From: JACOND01 sp965202795
Lineage (GTDB): Bacteria > Bdellovibrionota > Bdellovibrionia > Bdellovibrionales > UBA1609
Direction of reading: 5' to 3'
NCBI GenBank assembly: GCA_965202795.1
Contig: OZ241848.1
Location: 744,001 to 808,000 of the forward strand
DNA length: 64,000 nt
A program made the position numbers and the translations under genes. This document shows, in pieces, positions 15,974 to 24,356 of the stretch. The notes under the pieces are model-generated. The model had not been told where the DNA came from. It ran no database searches and saw only the letters and a list, made by a program, of their open reading frames with translations. Numbering within the stretch: the stretch's first letter is position 1; each line of letters starts with the position of its first letter.

Positions 15974-17164
15974 ATGTTTAATCCAATGTTTAACCCAATA
16001 TTTAACCCAGAGTTTAATATCTTAACTAAGGCCTTAACTAAAGCCGGGTTTTTTGTTTTGGCGGCCGGGGTTTTTGCCGCCTCCCCTTCCGCGGGGGCGG
16101 GGGCTGCCTTTTCCGAAGGGCTGACGCCCGCAGGGGAGAGGGCCTGGGCCATGAAAATCTTGAGGGATCGGTTAAAAAGGGGCGGCTCTGAAAGCGATGC
16201 CGTTCAAGAGAGCATGATTCAGATGCGGCTGGCTTTTATTGCATTTTCCCTGGCGCCTGCCGGGTTTTCCTCAGAGGTTTTGATGGCCGAAGAGGCCTCA
16301 AGCGCCCTGCGCGAGCTTCGCGGGATGGCTGCCGAGCTTGCCCCGGAAGCCCAGCGGGAGCTTTTCAGGGGAGTGTCCCGCCAAGAGACATCTGTCACCG
16401 CGCGGCTGGCGGCTCTGGAAATTTTGCGCGAAAGCCAGAAGGCTGGAAACTTTTCTGATGAATTGGCCCGCTTTGCGGCCTTAGAGGCCGCCAGAGTCAA
16501 TTTAAAGATCAAGCCCAGCGAAGGAGAGAGCCGCCTGACAGCCCTTTTGTTTGATATTGTCTCCGGCCTGTCTGAGCCTTCCTTAGATTTGCAGAAGGGC
16601 CTGGCCATGCTGGCTGTTTCCAAAAACCCCTACTCAAAACCCCTCCCTCTGGCCGCTTTGGGGGTTTTGAGCCGCAGCGGCTATAATGAAGACATTGCGG
16701 AGACCCTGGCCAGAGGATTGGAGAGCCTTATTGTTTCTCCAAAAATGCAGATGCTGATAGCCGAGGATCTTGCTGAAAAGCATTTTTCTTTTGCTGAGTC
16801 GTTTTTGGCCGGCAAAGCCTTCCAGGAGATTCAGGGAGATCGCCTGATGTCTCTTCGCGCTTTAAAAAAAGCAAGGCTGTCTTCCTGGCTCACAGCCGCG
16901 GGAGGGCTTTTCATCTTCGGCGGGGCGCCAGCCAGCATAATTTTTGAAATCGGCAGCCCCCTGCTTTCGCTTGGCGCCGCCGGGGCCGCCGCGCTTCCGG
17001 CCATGATGCTGGATCGCAAGCGCCAGATGATGACATGGGGCGGCGGCGCTCCTGAAGCTGCGCCGGCGCCAAGCCGCGCCCATGCCGCAATCCCTCCGGC
17101 AGCCAGGCCGCGGGGCGAAGATGGGAATCTGGCCGAAGAAGCCTGCCGAAAGGCTGTTCTTTAA
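15974..17164 (+). CDS. Secreted helical-repeat protein with C-terminal membrane hairpin, paralog 2
   Basis: 396 residues. The first ~45 residues are identical to paralog 1, including three NPxF units and the signal-like segment. The helical region is about two thirds identical, with shared blocks such as SRLTALLFDIVSGLSEPS and KMQMLIAE. The C-terminal third is different: hydrophobic SWLTAAGGLFIFGG and GAAGAAALPAMML, then a tail ending ACRKAVL, which is shared with paralog 3. The near-identical 5' region and divergent 3' region suggest gene conversion of the 5' part with diversification of the end. Same promoter arrangement and ribosome-binding site as its paralogs. Function unknown. Confidence 0.65.
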   Translation: MFNPMFNPIFNPEFNILTKALTKAGFFVLAAGVFAASPSAGAGAAFSEGLTPAGERAWAMKILRDRLKRGGSESDAVQESMIQMRLAFIAFSLAPAGFSSEVLMAEEASSALRELRGMAAELAPEAQRELFRGVSRQETSVTARLAALEILRESQKAGNFSDELARFAALEAARVNLKIKPSEGESRLTALLFDIVSGLSEPSLDLQKGLAMLAVSKNPYSKPLPLAALGVLSRSGYNEDIAETLARGLESLIVSPKMQMLIAEDLAEKHFSFAESFLAGKAFQEIQGDRLMSLRALKKARLSSWLTAAGGLFIFGGAPASIIFEIGSPLLSLGAAGAAALPAMMLDRKRQMMTWGGGAPEAAPAPSRAHAAIPPAARPRGEDGNLAEEACRKAVL

Positions 17165-17265
17165 TGCTTTAGCGGCCATTGAGGCAGGGTGCCGGGCCGC
17201 GGGCCAAAAATCCGCAGGCCATGCCGCCAAGAATCTGAAAAATTCTTAAATTTCCCTTTTGCCTC

Positions 17266-17294
17266 TTGATCTTTGTTTGAAAGAGCTGTTTATA
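17266..17294 (+). promoter_or_regulatory. Promoter of secreted-paralog 3
   Basis: TTGATC, 17 bases, TTTATA, identical to the paralog 1 promoter. It also has the same upstream A/T-rich block. Confidence 0.55.
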
Positions 17295-17338
17295 CAGGCC
17301 AGGCTCAAAGTTTCAGGAAAAAAGCCGGGAGGGCGCCA

Positions 17339-18607
17339 ATGTTTAACCCAATATTTAATCCAGAGTTTAATATCTTAACTAAGGCCTTAACTAAAGCCGG
17401 GTTTTTTGTTTTGGCGGCCGGGGTTTTTGCCGCCTCCCCTTCCGCGGGGGCGGGGCTTCCCGAAGACTTGACGCCATCTGAAAAGCGGGCCTGGGCCATG
17501 AAAATTTTAAAAGCCCGGCTGGAAAAGGGCGGCTCTGAAAGCGATGTCATTCAAAAAGGCTGGCTTCAGATGAAGCTCGCGCATATTGCCTTTTCCGGGG
17601 AGTCTTTGATGACCGAAGAGGCCTCAAGCGCCCTGAGCGGGCTTGGCGAAATGGCCGCTGAGCTTGTCCCGGAAGCCCAGCGGGAGCTTTTCAAGATGGC
17701 CTCCCGCAAAGAGGCCCCTTTCGCCGCGCGCCTGGGGGCCCTGGAAATCCTGCTCGAAAGCCAGAAGGCTGGAAATTTTTCTGATGAGCTGGCCCGCTTT
17801 GAGGCTTTAGAAGCCGCCAGGGCCCATTTAGAGATTAAAAGCAGCGAAAGGGAAAGCCGCCTGACAGCCCTTTTGTTTGATATTGTCTCCGGCCTGTCTG
17901 AGCCTTCCCCCCAGCTGCAGGAGGGCCTGGCCCTGCTGGCCATTTCCAAAAACCCCTATCAAAAGTCTCTGCCGCGGGCCGCTTTAGAGGTTTTGAGCCG
18001 CAGCGGCTATGATGAAACCATCGCGCTGAGGCTGGCCCGCGGCCTGGAAAGCCTCATTGTTCCCTCAAAAATGCAGATGCTGATAGCCGAGGAGCTTGCT
18101 GAAAAGCATTTTCCTTTGATTGAGAGCTTCCTGGCCCAAAAGTTCATTCAAGGCGAAGGCGGCCGCCAGGAATATGCCGGCCTGTCTGATTTAAACGCCG
18201 CGGCTCTCCGCAAGGCAAAAGCGGCGCTTCAAGGAGAGAATGGCCAGGCCTTGGTTGCTGCTCTTGGAATTTCGGGGGTGGGGCTGTTCTTCCTCGGAGG
18301 ATTCGCCAGCATGATTTTGCAGGACAGCAATTTGTTTTGGGCTTCAGTAATCGGCGGGCCGGCGGCTTTCGCCGCAGCCCTTGCCCTGACCTCCCCAGAG
18401 GCGATCGAGAAAGAGAAACAGAAGCGGGCCGCGGCGGCGGGATCCCCCACAATTCCCCGCGCAGCCGGGCTGCATAAGAGGGAAGGCTCTCTTGGAGAGG
18501 GCAAAACGGGGGAGACTCCAGAAAAATGGAGGTGGCTGGCTGAGAGAAAAGCCTCTTTGAGTGAGGCTGAGAGTCTGGCCAGCGCCTGCCGAAAGGCTGT
18601 TCTTTAG
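17339..18607 (+). CDS. Secreted helical-repeat protein with C-terminal membrane hairpin, paralog 3
   Basis: 422 residues from the ATG at 17339. It has two NPxF units before EFN (MFNPIFNPEFN), one fewer than paralogs 1 and 2, because a 12-base DNA repeat is missing. From there to about residue 275 it is nearly identical to paralog 1. The remainder is its own: GISGVGLFFLGGFASMIL and GGPAAFAAALALTS form the hydrophobic pair, then a charged tail ending ACRKAVL as in paralog 2. It is therefore a mosaic of paralog 1 (5' two thirds) and a paralog 2-like end. Only about 110 bases separate its stop from the convergent rplI. Function unknown. Confidence 0.65.
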   Translation: MFNPIFNPEFNILTKALTKAGFFVLAAGVFAASPSAGAGLPEDLTPSEKRAWAMKILKARLEKGGSESDVIQKGWLQMKLAHIAFSGESLMTEEASSALSGLGEMAAELVPEAQRELFKMASRKEAPFAARLGALEILLESQKAGNFSDELARFEALEAARAHLEIKSSERESRLTALLFDIVSGLSEPSPQLQEGLALLAISKNPYQKSLPRAALEVLSRSGYDETIALRLARGLESLIVPSKMQMLIAEELAEKHFPLIESFLAQKFIQGEGGRQEYAGLSDLNAAALRKAKAALQGENGQALVAALGISGVGLFFLGGFASMILQDSNLFWASVIGGPAAFAAALALTSPEAIEKEKQKRAAAAGSPTIPRAAGLHKREGSLGEGKTGETPEKWRWLAERKASLSEAESLASACRKAVL

Positions 18608-18722
18608 GCTCTGCGCGCCCCCCGGCGGCGCTTCCCCGCGTTTTGAAAAAAATCTGGCGCGCTGACTGCGCTTTGACGGCGGCCAGAGATCCCCTCTGCG
18701 CAAACAGAGCGGGCCGCGGCGG

Positions 18723-19607
18723 CTATTTTTTTCTGGCAAACAGCCTTGAAAAAAACCCGGGCGGTTTTTTTGCGGCGGCCGGGGCGGCGGATGCTGAGGC
18801 GGCAGGCTTTTTGAAAGGCGCCTTGGCCGCAGAGGGTTTTTCCGCCCGCGGCGCCTTCATGTCTGGCTTCACAAATAAAAGGGGCTTTTGTTTGGGCGCG
18901 GGGGGGGCGGCGGCGGCGCGGGGGGGCTTTGGGCCGGATTTTTTGGCGGCGGGCTTTTTTGGCCCGGCAAACCGGCGGGCTTTTTTTGAAAGCTTTTTCC
19001 CAGACAGCCTTGAGGGCTTTTTCGGACTGGAGGCGGAAGAGTCCGCGGCTTCAGCCCGGGCGGCCCCCGGCTGGCCAGCCGGCTCTTTGTTTTCCAGAGC
19101 CTCTGTCAGGCTTTCCGGCGCCTCCTCTCCAGAAGCGGGCTGCCCGCTGCTTTCCTTTTTAGAGAGCTTTTTTCTGATAAGGATTTTCAGGCTGCCTTTT
19201 CGCTCAGAATCCAAAGAGATCAGCGCCTGATGCTCCCCAAGAGTTTTTAAAGATTCTGCGGAAATGTCTTTTTTGTCCACCAAAATGCCATGCTCATGCT
19301 CCAGCGCCGCGGAAATTTCCGCCGGAGAGACTGAGCCAAACAGCCGCCCCTCCGCCCGGCTCTCCCTCTCAAAAACAAGGCAGAGCGAAGAGATCCGCTC
19401 CAGCAGGGCCTTCCGCTCCAAAACCGCTTTTTTTTTCACAGCCCCAATGACCTGCTTCCGGCGGCGCCACTCTTTGGCGCGGCTTTCATCCATTGCAAAA
19501 GCCAGCTTTCCGGGAAGCAGAAAATTGCGGGCATAGCCTTTTTTGACCTGAACCTGGTCGCCGGCCTTGCCGAGGTTTTTTATGTCTTTTTGCAAAATCA
19601 GCCGCAT
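18723..19607 (-). CDS. rplI: Ribosomal protein bL9 with a long Lys/Ala/Pro-rich extension
   Basis: 294 residues against about 150 in most bacteria. Residues 1-150 are a standard L9: MRLILQKDIKNLGKAGDQV with the KKGYARNFLLP helix start, then the long linker and C-terminal RNA-binding domain (GRLFGSVSPAEISAALE ... GILVDKKDI). The remaining ~145 residues are low complexity, rich in Lys, Ala and Pro, with repeated Lys/Pro clusters resembling histone H1-like tails. L9 binds 23S rRNA at the base of the L1 stalk; the tail could contact RNA or DNA, but that is inference. It starts three bases after rpsF ends. rpsR, which usually lies between these two genes, is absent here. A C8 run occurs in the tail-coding part. 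Confidence 0.9.
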   Translation of the reverse strand: MRLILQKDIKNLGKAGDQVQVKKGYARNFLLPGKLAFAMDESRAKEWRRRKQVIGAVKKKAVLERKALLERISSLCLVFERESRAEGRLFGSVSPAEISAALEHEHGILVDKKDISAESLKTLGEHQALISLDSERKGSLKILIRKKLSKKESSGQPASGEEAPESLTEALENKEPAGQPGAARAEAADSSASSPKKPSRLSGKKLSKKARRFAGPKKPAAKKSGPKPPRAAAAPPAPKQKPLLFVKPDMKAPRAEKPSAAKAPFKKPAASASAAPAAAKKPPGFFSRLFARKK

Positions 19608-19610
19608 GGC

Positions 19611-20135
19611 TCAGGCCTCCTCCCGCCCGCCGGCAGGGCCGGCTTTGGAATGGCCGGCCGCGGAATCCCTAAAGCGGGCGCCGTGAAATCTTGGCGGCGC
19701 CATATCCCGATCCCGGCGGCCAAAGCCCCCGCGCTGTTTTTGCGCCTTGGCCTGGCGCTCTTTTTCACAGGCTTCTGAGCGCTCCAAAATTTGCCGAAAG
19801 CCCTCCAGCCAGCTTTCCGGCGTCTCATGAGCCGGCAACTTTTCATGATGAAAATAAACCGCCCGGCGATTGATGCGGAGATGCCGGCGAAGCTCCTGAA
19901 CGGCCCCGGGGCGGGCGGAAAACAAAGTGTGAAAATACCAGCCTCTGGAGATTCCCTTTGCCAGCGGGCTGGCAATCGGACGGGAGCCCCAAGTGTCCAT
20001 GTGATGGGTTTTCCCTCCATGAGCCGCTATCACTCCGGCAGAGGCGGCGCATATCTCCCGGCGCTCCCGCTCCGAAGCGTCTGGATGAACAACCAAAACC
20101 TCTTCGTAAAGCCTTAATCCCTGATTTTGACTCAT
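19611..20135 (-). CDS. rpsF: Ribosomal protein bS6
   Basis: 174 residues from the ATG at 20135 (MSQNQGLRLYEEVLVVHPDA). The longer frame upstream overlaps the iron-sulfur subunit gene and is not supported. The S6 fold is clear: LYEEVLVVHPD, GKTHHMDTWGSRPIASPLAKG, then the RINRRAVYFHHEKL strand. The C-terminal ~60 residues are charged and Gly/Arg/Ala-rich, longer than in typical S6. S6 binds the central domain of 16S rRNA together with S18. Its normal partner gene rpsR is not adjacent; rplI follows directly. Confidence 0.92.
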   Translation of the reverse strand: MSQNQGLRLYEEVLVVHPDASERERREICAASAGVIAAHGGKTHHMDTWGSRPIASPLAKGISRGWYFHTLFSARPGAVQELRRHLRINRRAVYFHHEKLPAHETPESWLEGFRQILERSEACEKERQAKAQKQRGGFGRRDRDMAPPRFHGARFRDSAAGHSKAGPAGGREEA

Positions 20136-20260
20136 AGATTTTGCTTTTAGCGCGGAAAGCGGCGGGCGGTCAAGAAAAATCCCCGGACAAAAAGCCGGGG
20201 CCATTGAGATTTGCGCCTGGCGGCGGGCTGTTTGAAGCCGGGCGGGGGGAAAGGGGGGTG

Positions 20261-21007
20261 TTAGACAGATTTCAGCGCGGCCCGGCGCCAAAGCCGGCTG
20301 ACTATGGCAATATTTGAGAGGCTGATTTCCTTGGGGCAGGCCGCCTCGCAAGCTCCGGTGTGGGAGCAGGCGCCAAAGCCCTCCTCATCCATTCGGGCCA
20401 TCATTTTTAAGATTCTTCGGCTCTCCTCCGCCCGCCCCTGCGGAAGATGAGAGAGCTGCGCCGCCCGCGCCGAAACAAACAGGCTGGCGGAGGCGTTTTT
20501 GCAGCTCGCCACGCATGCCCCGCACCCTATGCAGGCTCCAGCGGCAAAGGCCTGGTCCGCGCTTTTTTTGGGGACAGGGATGGCGGAAGCCTCCGGCGCG
20601 GCGCCCGCATTGACGGAAATGTATCCGCCCGCGGCCTGAATCCTGTCCAGAGCCGAGCGGTCCGTGATCAGGTCTTTCACCACTGGGAAGGCCCTGGCCC
20701 GAAAAGGCTCGATAAAAATCTCCTCTCCATCCCGAAACTCCCTCATATAGAGCTGGCAGGCCGCCGCGCCCTTTTGGGGGCCTTGAGGCTCGCCGTTGAT
20801 GACCATGCTGCAGGCGCCGCAAATCCCCTCGCGGCAGTCATGATCAAAGGCCACAGGCTCGCTGCCGGCAAGAATCAGCTTTTCATTCACCCCGTCCAGC
20901 ATCTCCAAAAAGGAGCAGCCGGGGGAGACATTCTCTGCGGAAATATCCTGAAACCGGCCCTTTTCAGATGGGGATCTCTGCCGCCAGATTTTGAGCTGGA
21001 AATTCAT
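20261..21007 (-). CDS. sdhB: Succinate dehydrogenase/fumarate reductase iron-sulfur subunit
   Basis: 248 residues. The N-terminal plant-type ferredoxin domain has CREGICGAC plus a later Cys for a [2Fe-2S] cluster. The C-terminal domain has CIGCGACVASC and later GACSHTGACEAACPKEIS for the [4Fe-4S] and [3Fe-4S] clusters. KNASASLFVSA and LPQGRAEESRR resemble the b-subunits paired with a single five-helix cytochrome b subunit. It would pass electrons between the flavoprotein and the quinone site. No flavoprotein (sdhA/frdA) or membrane subunit gene is next to it in this window, which is unusual. Whether it works in succinate oxidation or fumarate reduction cannot be told; frdB would be equally valid. 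Confidence 0.85.
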   Translation of the reverse strand: MNFQLKIWRQRSPSEKGRFQDISAENVSPGCSFLEMLDGVNEKLILAGSEPVAFDHDCREGICGACSMVINGEPQGPQKGAAACQLYMREFRDGEEIFIEPFRARAFPVVKDLITDRSALDRIQAAGGYISVNAGAAPEASAIPVPKKSADQAFAAGACIGCGACVASCKNASASLFVSARAAQLSHLPQGRAEESRRILKMMARMDEEGFGACSHTGACEAACPKEISLSNIAIVSRLWRRAALKSV

Positions 21008-21071
21008 TGCGGGCGGAGGCTGCGGCTTAAAAGCGGGGCCGGGGGGCGGAGACAGGGGAAGGCCGGCTGTT

Positions 21072-21908
21072 TCAGTTTGGCCGGGAGCGCGGCTGAAAGA
21101 GCTTCCAGCCGCCCTCTTTTTTCATCTCCCTTTCCTCGTCCTCGCTGGTTTTTTCATTGGCCATAATCAGGTTTTCCGACTCTTTGGGCGCGGCCTTTTC
21201 AACCAAAGTTCTGGTGACAATCAGCCTGATCCATGCCGGAAGCCCGCCGCCGTCCAGAGCCTCAAGAATGGACGATTCAAACAGCGCCCATTCCCTTGGA
21301 GCGGCTTTTTTTGTTTCCAAAATGGCCTTTTTTTGCAAAGGGGATGTTAAATTAAAAATGCCGTCAATCACTCTTTGCCCGTCGGAAAAACTGGGCGGGC
21401 GCGGCCTTTTAAAAGAGTGAATCAGAATGGCCTCCGGAGGGGCTTTTTGAATGATGCGCCTCGTGAGCATAAGCATCGTGGCCATGAACTCAGTTTTCCG
21501 CTCCGGGCTGGCAATGGCCTCCCGGCGGGCTTTTTCAAACTCCTCCCATTCTCTTGGAGCGGAGTTTTTTATCTCTTGGAGAGCGTCTTTTTGCTTCTTG
21601 TCCAGGCTCTTCACAAACGCTTCTTCAGGCCTCATTCCCCCCTCCCGCAGCGCCTTCGCCAGCCCGATATGCCCTCTTATGCCCTCTAGTATGCCCTGAG
21701 GGCTCCTGATGTCTTCGGCTGTCAAGCGCTTTTTAATAAAATAGCCGGCGGGGATCAGGATGTCAAGCGAAAAGCGCCGCCGCCACAAAAAAACATTCAT
21801 GTCATGGCAGCGGCTGAAAATTGCGCTCCCGGCGGAAATGTCTGGGGCCGGGGCTTTTCTGACAGAAATTTCCCCCGCCGGATTTTTTGAGCGCCCCTGT
21901 TTGAGCAT
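21072..21908 (-). CDS. Unknown protein, paralog of the gene at 21933
   Basis: 278 residues if started at 21908; an internal ATG at 21800 (MNVFLWRRRF) is also possible and neither has a clear ribosome-binding site. It has no signal peptide and no domain I recognise. The recurring pattern is KKxKxAxQEIKxxAPxEWxEFE, present twice in the protein (DALQEIKNSAPREWEEFE and AILETKKAAPREWALFE), so it is an internal duplication of a ~90-residue helical unit. The last part is AAPKES followed by a charged tail. The next gene on the same strand is a paralog with the same two-unit layout. Gene spacing is 24 bases. Confidence 0.55.
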   Translation of the reverse strand: MLKQGRSKNPAGEISVRKAPAPDISAGSAIFSRCHDMNVFLWRRRFSLDILIPAGYFIKKRLTAEDIRSPQGILEGIRGHIGLAKALREGGMRPEEAFVKSLDKKQKDALQEIKNSAPREWEEFEKARREAIASPERKTEFMATMLMLTRRIIQKAPPEAILIHSFKRPRPPSFSDGQRVIDGIFNLTSPLQKKAILETKKAAPREWALFESSILEALDGGGLPAWIRLIVTRTLVEKAAPKESENLIMANEKTSEDEEREMKKEGGWKLFQPRSRPN

Positions 21909-21932
21909 TCCTAGGCGGCGCCCCGATCTGTT

Positions 21933-22592
21933 TCAGTTCACCCTGCCGCGGGGCTTAAGAAGCTTCCAGCTCCGCCATTTTTTCTTTTCCTCCCGCTCAA
22001 TATATTTTTTGCTTTTTTTTCTTGCCACCCAAAGGCCCTCTGACTCTTTGGGCGCGGCCATGTCAAGCCCCGCCCTGGCTATCACCAGATTGATCCAGGC
22101 CGGAAAGCTGCCGCCGCTCATGGCCTCAAACATGGCCGACTCAAACAGCGCCCATATATTTGGGGCGGCCGCTTTGGCTTTCAGCAGAGCCTTCCTTTCC
22201 AAAGGGGCGGCCAGCTTTAAGATGTCCTCTGTCATTTTTTTGGCGGCGGGGCAGCCGCCCGGCGGCGGGGGCTTAAGAGTTTGAAGCTTTGCAGCCGCTT
22301 TGGGGGCTTTTCCAACGATTTGCCATGCGAGCATAAACAGCGGGGTCATGAAATCCCGCTCCTGCCCGCGGAAGGCTTCGGACTCGCGGCAGATTCTTTT
22401 AAACTCCGCCCATTCCTTTGGGGCCGCGCGCTTTATCTCCTGAAACGCGGCTTTTTGCTTTTTGGTCGCGCTCTCCAAAAACCGCTCTTCAAAATCCACT
22501 GCCCTTCCCTCCGCGGCGAAGCTGCCAAACAGCGCCTCCTGACAAGCGAGCATGCGCTGCGGGCCTCCGGCTGTCAAGCGCTTTTTTCCCAA
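21933..22592 (-). CDS. Unknown protein, paralog of the gene at 21072
   Basis: 219 residues from a TTG at 22592, chosen because no ATG or GTG is available in frame before the family homology begins. Like its neighbour it contains two copies of the unit QKAAFQEIKRAAPKEWAEF and KALLKAKAAAPNIWALFE, then PAWINLVIARAGLDMAAPKES and a basic tail. DNA similarity with the paralog continues upstream of the TTG (LTAGIPASRLGKKRLTAGG against LDILIPAGYFIKKRLTAED), so the true start or an N-terminal truncation is uncertain. It is transcribed divergently from the ATP synthase operon, 82 bases away. Function unknown. Confidence 0.5.
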   Translation of the reverse strand: MGKKRLTAGGPQRMLACQEALFGSFAAEGRAVDFEERFLESATKKQKAAFQEIKRAAPKEWAEFKRICRESEAFRGQERDFMTPLFMLAWQIVGKAPKAAAKLQTLKPPPPGGCPAAKKMTEDILKLAAPLERKALLKAKAAAPNIWALFESAMFEAMSGGSFPAWINLVIARAGLDMAAPKESEGLWVARKKSKKYIEREEKKKWRSWKLLKPRGRVN

Positions 22593-22674
22593 ACGGCTGG
22601 CGGGGATTCCAGCTGTCAGGCAAAAAAAGCGCGCTTGACTTTCCGCCGGTTTGCCGGAAACACTCTTAAGAATA

Positions 22675-23139
22675 ATGGAAACCTTAAAAGCTCTCGCGGA
22701 GGCGACGGGCCTGAACGGCAGCTTTTTTTGGCAGCTCGCGGGGCTTGCGGGGGGCTATTTTGCGGCCAAAGCCCTGTTTCTAAAGCCTTTCGCCATGGAG
22801 CGGGAGCGCGGAAAATCCATGACTCATGGCCGCCTCAGCCAAAGCCGGGAGAGGGAAAAAGAGGCCCGGCGGTTGGAAGCCTTATACGGGGAGCGCGCCC
22901 GCGCGCTGCATAAAAAATTCCAGGACCTGTTTGGAAGGGAAAAGGCCGCTGCGGAGGAGGAGCATAAAAAAGAGCGCGCCCGCCTTTTAAAGCAGCATGA
23001 GGCGGATTTTAAGGCAAAAAGGGCCGGGCTGGCGCAAAAGCTTCAAGAGGAGGGGCGGGGGCTGGAAAAGGACATCCCTCTGCTTGCCAGAGCTTTAAAG
23101 GACAAGATCAGCGGCAGCCGGGGAGAGGGGGGCCAGTGA
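22675..23139 (+). CDS. atpF': ATP synthase F0 subunit b' (first b-type subunit)
   Basis: 154 residues from the ATG at 22675. One N-terminal membrane segment (SFFWQLAGLAGGYFAAKALFLKPF) is followed by a long charged helix (ERARALHKKFQDLFGREKAAAEEE) typical of the peripheral stalk. A second b-type gene follows with a four-base overlap, as in bacteria with heterodimeric b/b' stalks. The membrane segment ends in FLKP, the standard boundary of b subunits. First gene of the operon; atpB and atpE are not present here and must lie elsewhere. Confidence 0.82.
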   Translation: METLKALAEATGLNGSFFWQLAGLAGGYFAAKALFLKPFAMERERGKSMTHGRLSQSREREKEARRLEALYGERARALHKKFQDLFGREKAAAEEEHKKERARLLKQHEADFKAKRAGLAQKLQEEGRGLEKDIPLLARALKDKISGSRGEGGQ

Positions 23140-23771
23140 CAGATTTCCGCGCCAGGCGCGGCAAAAGCCGCAGGGGGGCCGGCGGGCCGGGCTGGATGTC
23201 CGCCGCGAGGGGGGCGGCGCTTTTTTCGCTGGGAGGCTTTGCTCTGTCTGCGGGGGCCGCGGAAAGCGGCGGCTTTCCTGTTAAATCAGTTGTTTTTCAG
23301 GCTTTTAATTTTTTAATTTTTGCGTGGCTTTTCTGGCGGCTGGCCGGCGGGCCGCTCAGGCGCTTTCTCGCCCGCGAGCGGGAGGGCTTTCTTCTTTTTG
23401 AGCGCCAGGCCCGCGCAAGGGAGCGGGAGCTGGACGAAAGCATTGGGCAGTGGAAAAAAAAGCTTGCGGATCTTGAGGGGCGGGAGCGCGGCGTCCAGGA
23501 AAAAGCCAGTCAGGAGGGCCGGCTGTTTCTGGAGGAAAAAAGACAGGCCCTGAAAGAGGAGGGCCGGCGGATGGATCGGGAGGCGGAGTTTCTGCTTCGC
23601 CTTGAATCGGAAAAATCCCGGCGCGCGATTTTCAGAGAGGGCAAAAAAAAGATCGCCGCTTTGGCGGAAGCTCTGCTAAAGGCGGAGGAGGCGGCGGGGG
23701 CGGGCGCCTCAATCAGACAAATTGAGCGCCTGAGGCCGGCCGGCGGGCAAAACCGGGAGGGGGCCGCATGA
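23136..23771 (+). CDS. atpF: ATP synthase F0 subunit b
   Basis: 211 residues from a GTG overlapping the previous stop by four bases. A signal-like hydrophobic stretch (GAALFSLGGFALSAGAA) is followed by a second membrane helix (SVVFQAFNFLIFAWLFWRLAGGPL) and then a long coiled-coil (ERELDESIGQWKKKLADLE). The cleaved-leader plus membrane-helix arrangement is common in deltaproteobacterial b subunits. It forms the peripheral stalk with b' and delta, holding the catalytic head against rotation. It overlaps atpH by four bases. Confidence 0.85.
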   Translation: MTDFRARRGKSRRGAGGPGWMSAARGAALFSLGGFALSAGAAESGGFPVKSVVFQAFNFLIFAWLFWRLAGGPLRRFLAREREGFLLFERQARARERELDESIGQWKKKLADLEGRERGVQEKASQEGRLFLEEKRQALKEEGRRMDREAEFLLRLESEKSRRAIFREGKKKIAALAEALLKAEEAAGAGASIRQIERLRPAGGQNREGAA

Positions 23772-24310
23772 TTTCAAAAGCTGCTGAGGCTTATGCCGGC
23801 GCGCTGTTTGAGCTGGCTTTTGAGGGGGGCGCGGAAAGCGGCGGGCGGCGGCTTCAGGAGCTGCTTTGCCTGGCAGATGTTTTTAATGAGCGGGAGGTTT
23901 TGGAGTTTTTTCTCTCCCCGGCTGTCCCGCCAGGCGGCAAGGCGGCGGCCCTGGAGGAGGCCCTTAATGGCGCCCATCCCATGCTGCAAAGCTTTTTCCG
24001 CCTTTTGCTGAAAAAAAAGCGCTTTGGCCTTATGCCGGAAATCCGCGCCGCCTGCCAGAGGCTTTTGGATGAGCGCCGCGGGGCGATGCGCGGGGAAATC
24101 CTTTCCGCCCGGCCCCTTTCCCCTGAGGAAAAGCGGCGCGCCGCCCAGGCGGCCGGGCGCTTTTTCAACAAAAAGCTTGAGCTTGAGGAAAAAACCGGCA
24201 AAAACCTTATAGGCGGGCTTTGTGTCAGGGCCGGGGGATGGGTGATCAGCGACTCTTTCAGCTTTCATTTGAAAAGATTCCAGGAAATGGGGCTGGAGCG
24301 GCGGGGCTGA
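23768..24310 (+). CDS. atpH: ATP synthase F1 subunit delta
   Basis: 180 residues, normal for the family. It begins with AEAYAGALFELAFEGG, the conserved N-terminal helix pair of OSCP/delta, and has FFRLLLKKKRFGLMPEI and the C-terminal GKNLIGGLCVRAGGWVISDS strand pattern. Delta links the b stalk to the top of the alpha/beta ring. It follows atpF with a four-base overlap; atpA begins 47 bases later with AAAAAGGAG upstream. Confidence 0.9.
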   Translation: MISKAAEAYAGALFELAFEGGAESGGRRLQELLCLADVFNEREVLEFFLSPAVPPGGKAAALEEALNGAHPMLQSFFRLLLKKKRFGLMPEIRAACQRLLDERRGAMRGEILSARPLSPEEKRRAAQAAGRFFNKKLELEEKTGKNLIGGLCVRAGGWVISDSFSFHLKRFQEMGLERRG

Positions 24311-24356
24311 GCCGGCGGGCAGAGGAAAGCCAGGCAAAACAAAAAAAGGAGAAAAA

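Noticed and set aside
18895..18925. C8 runs in the L9 tail as a phase switch
   Set aside because: Length is near background for this GC-rich genome and the frame is intact.
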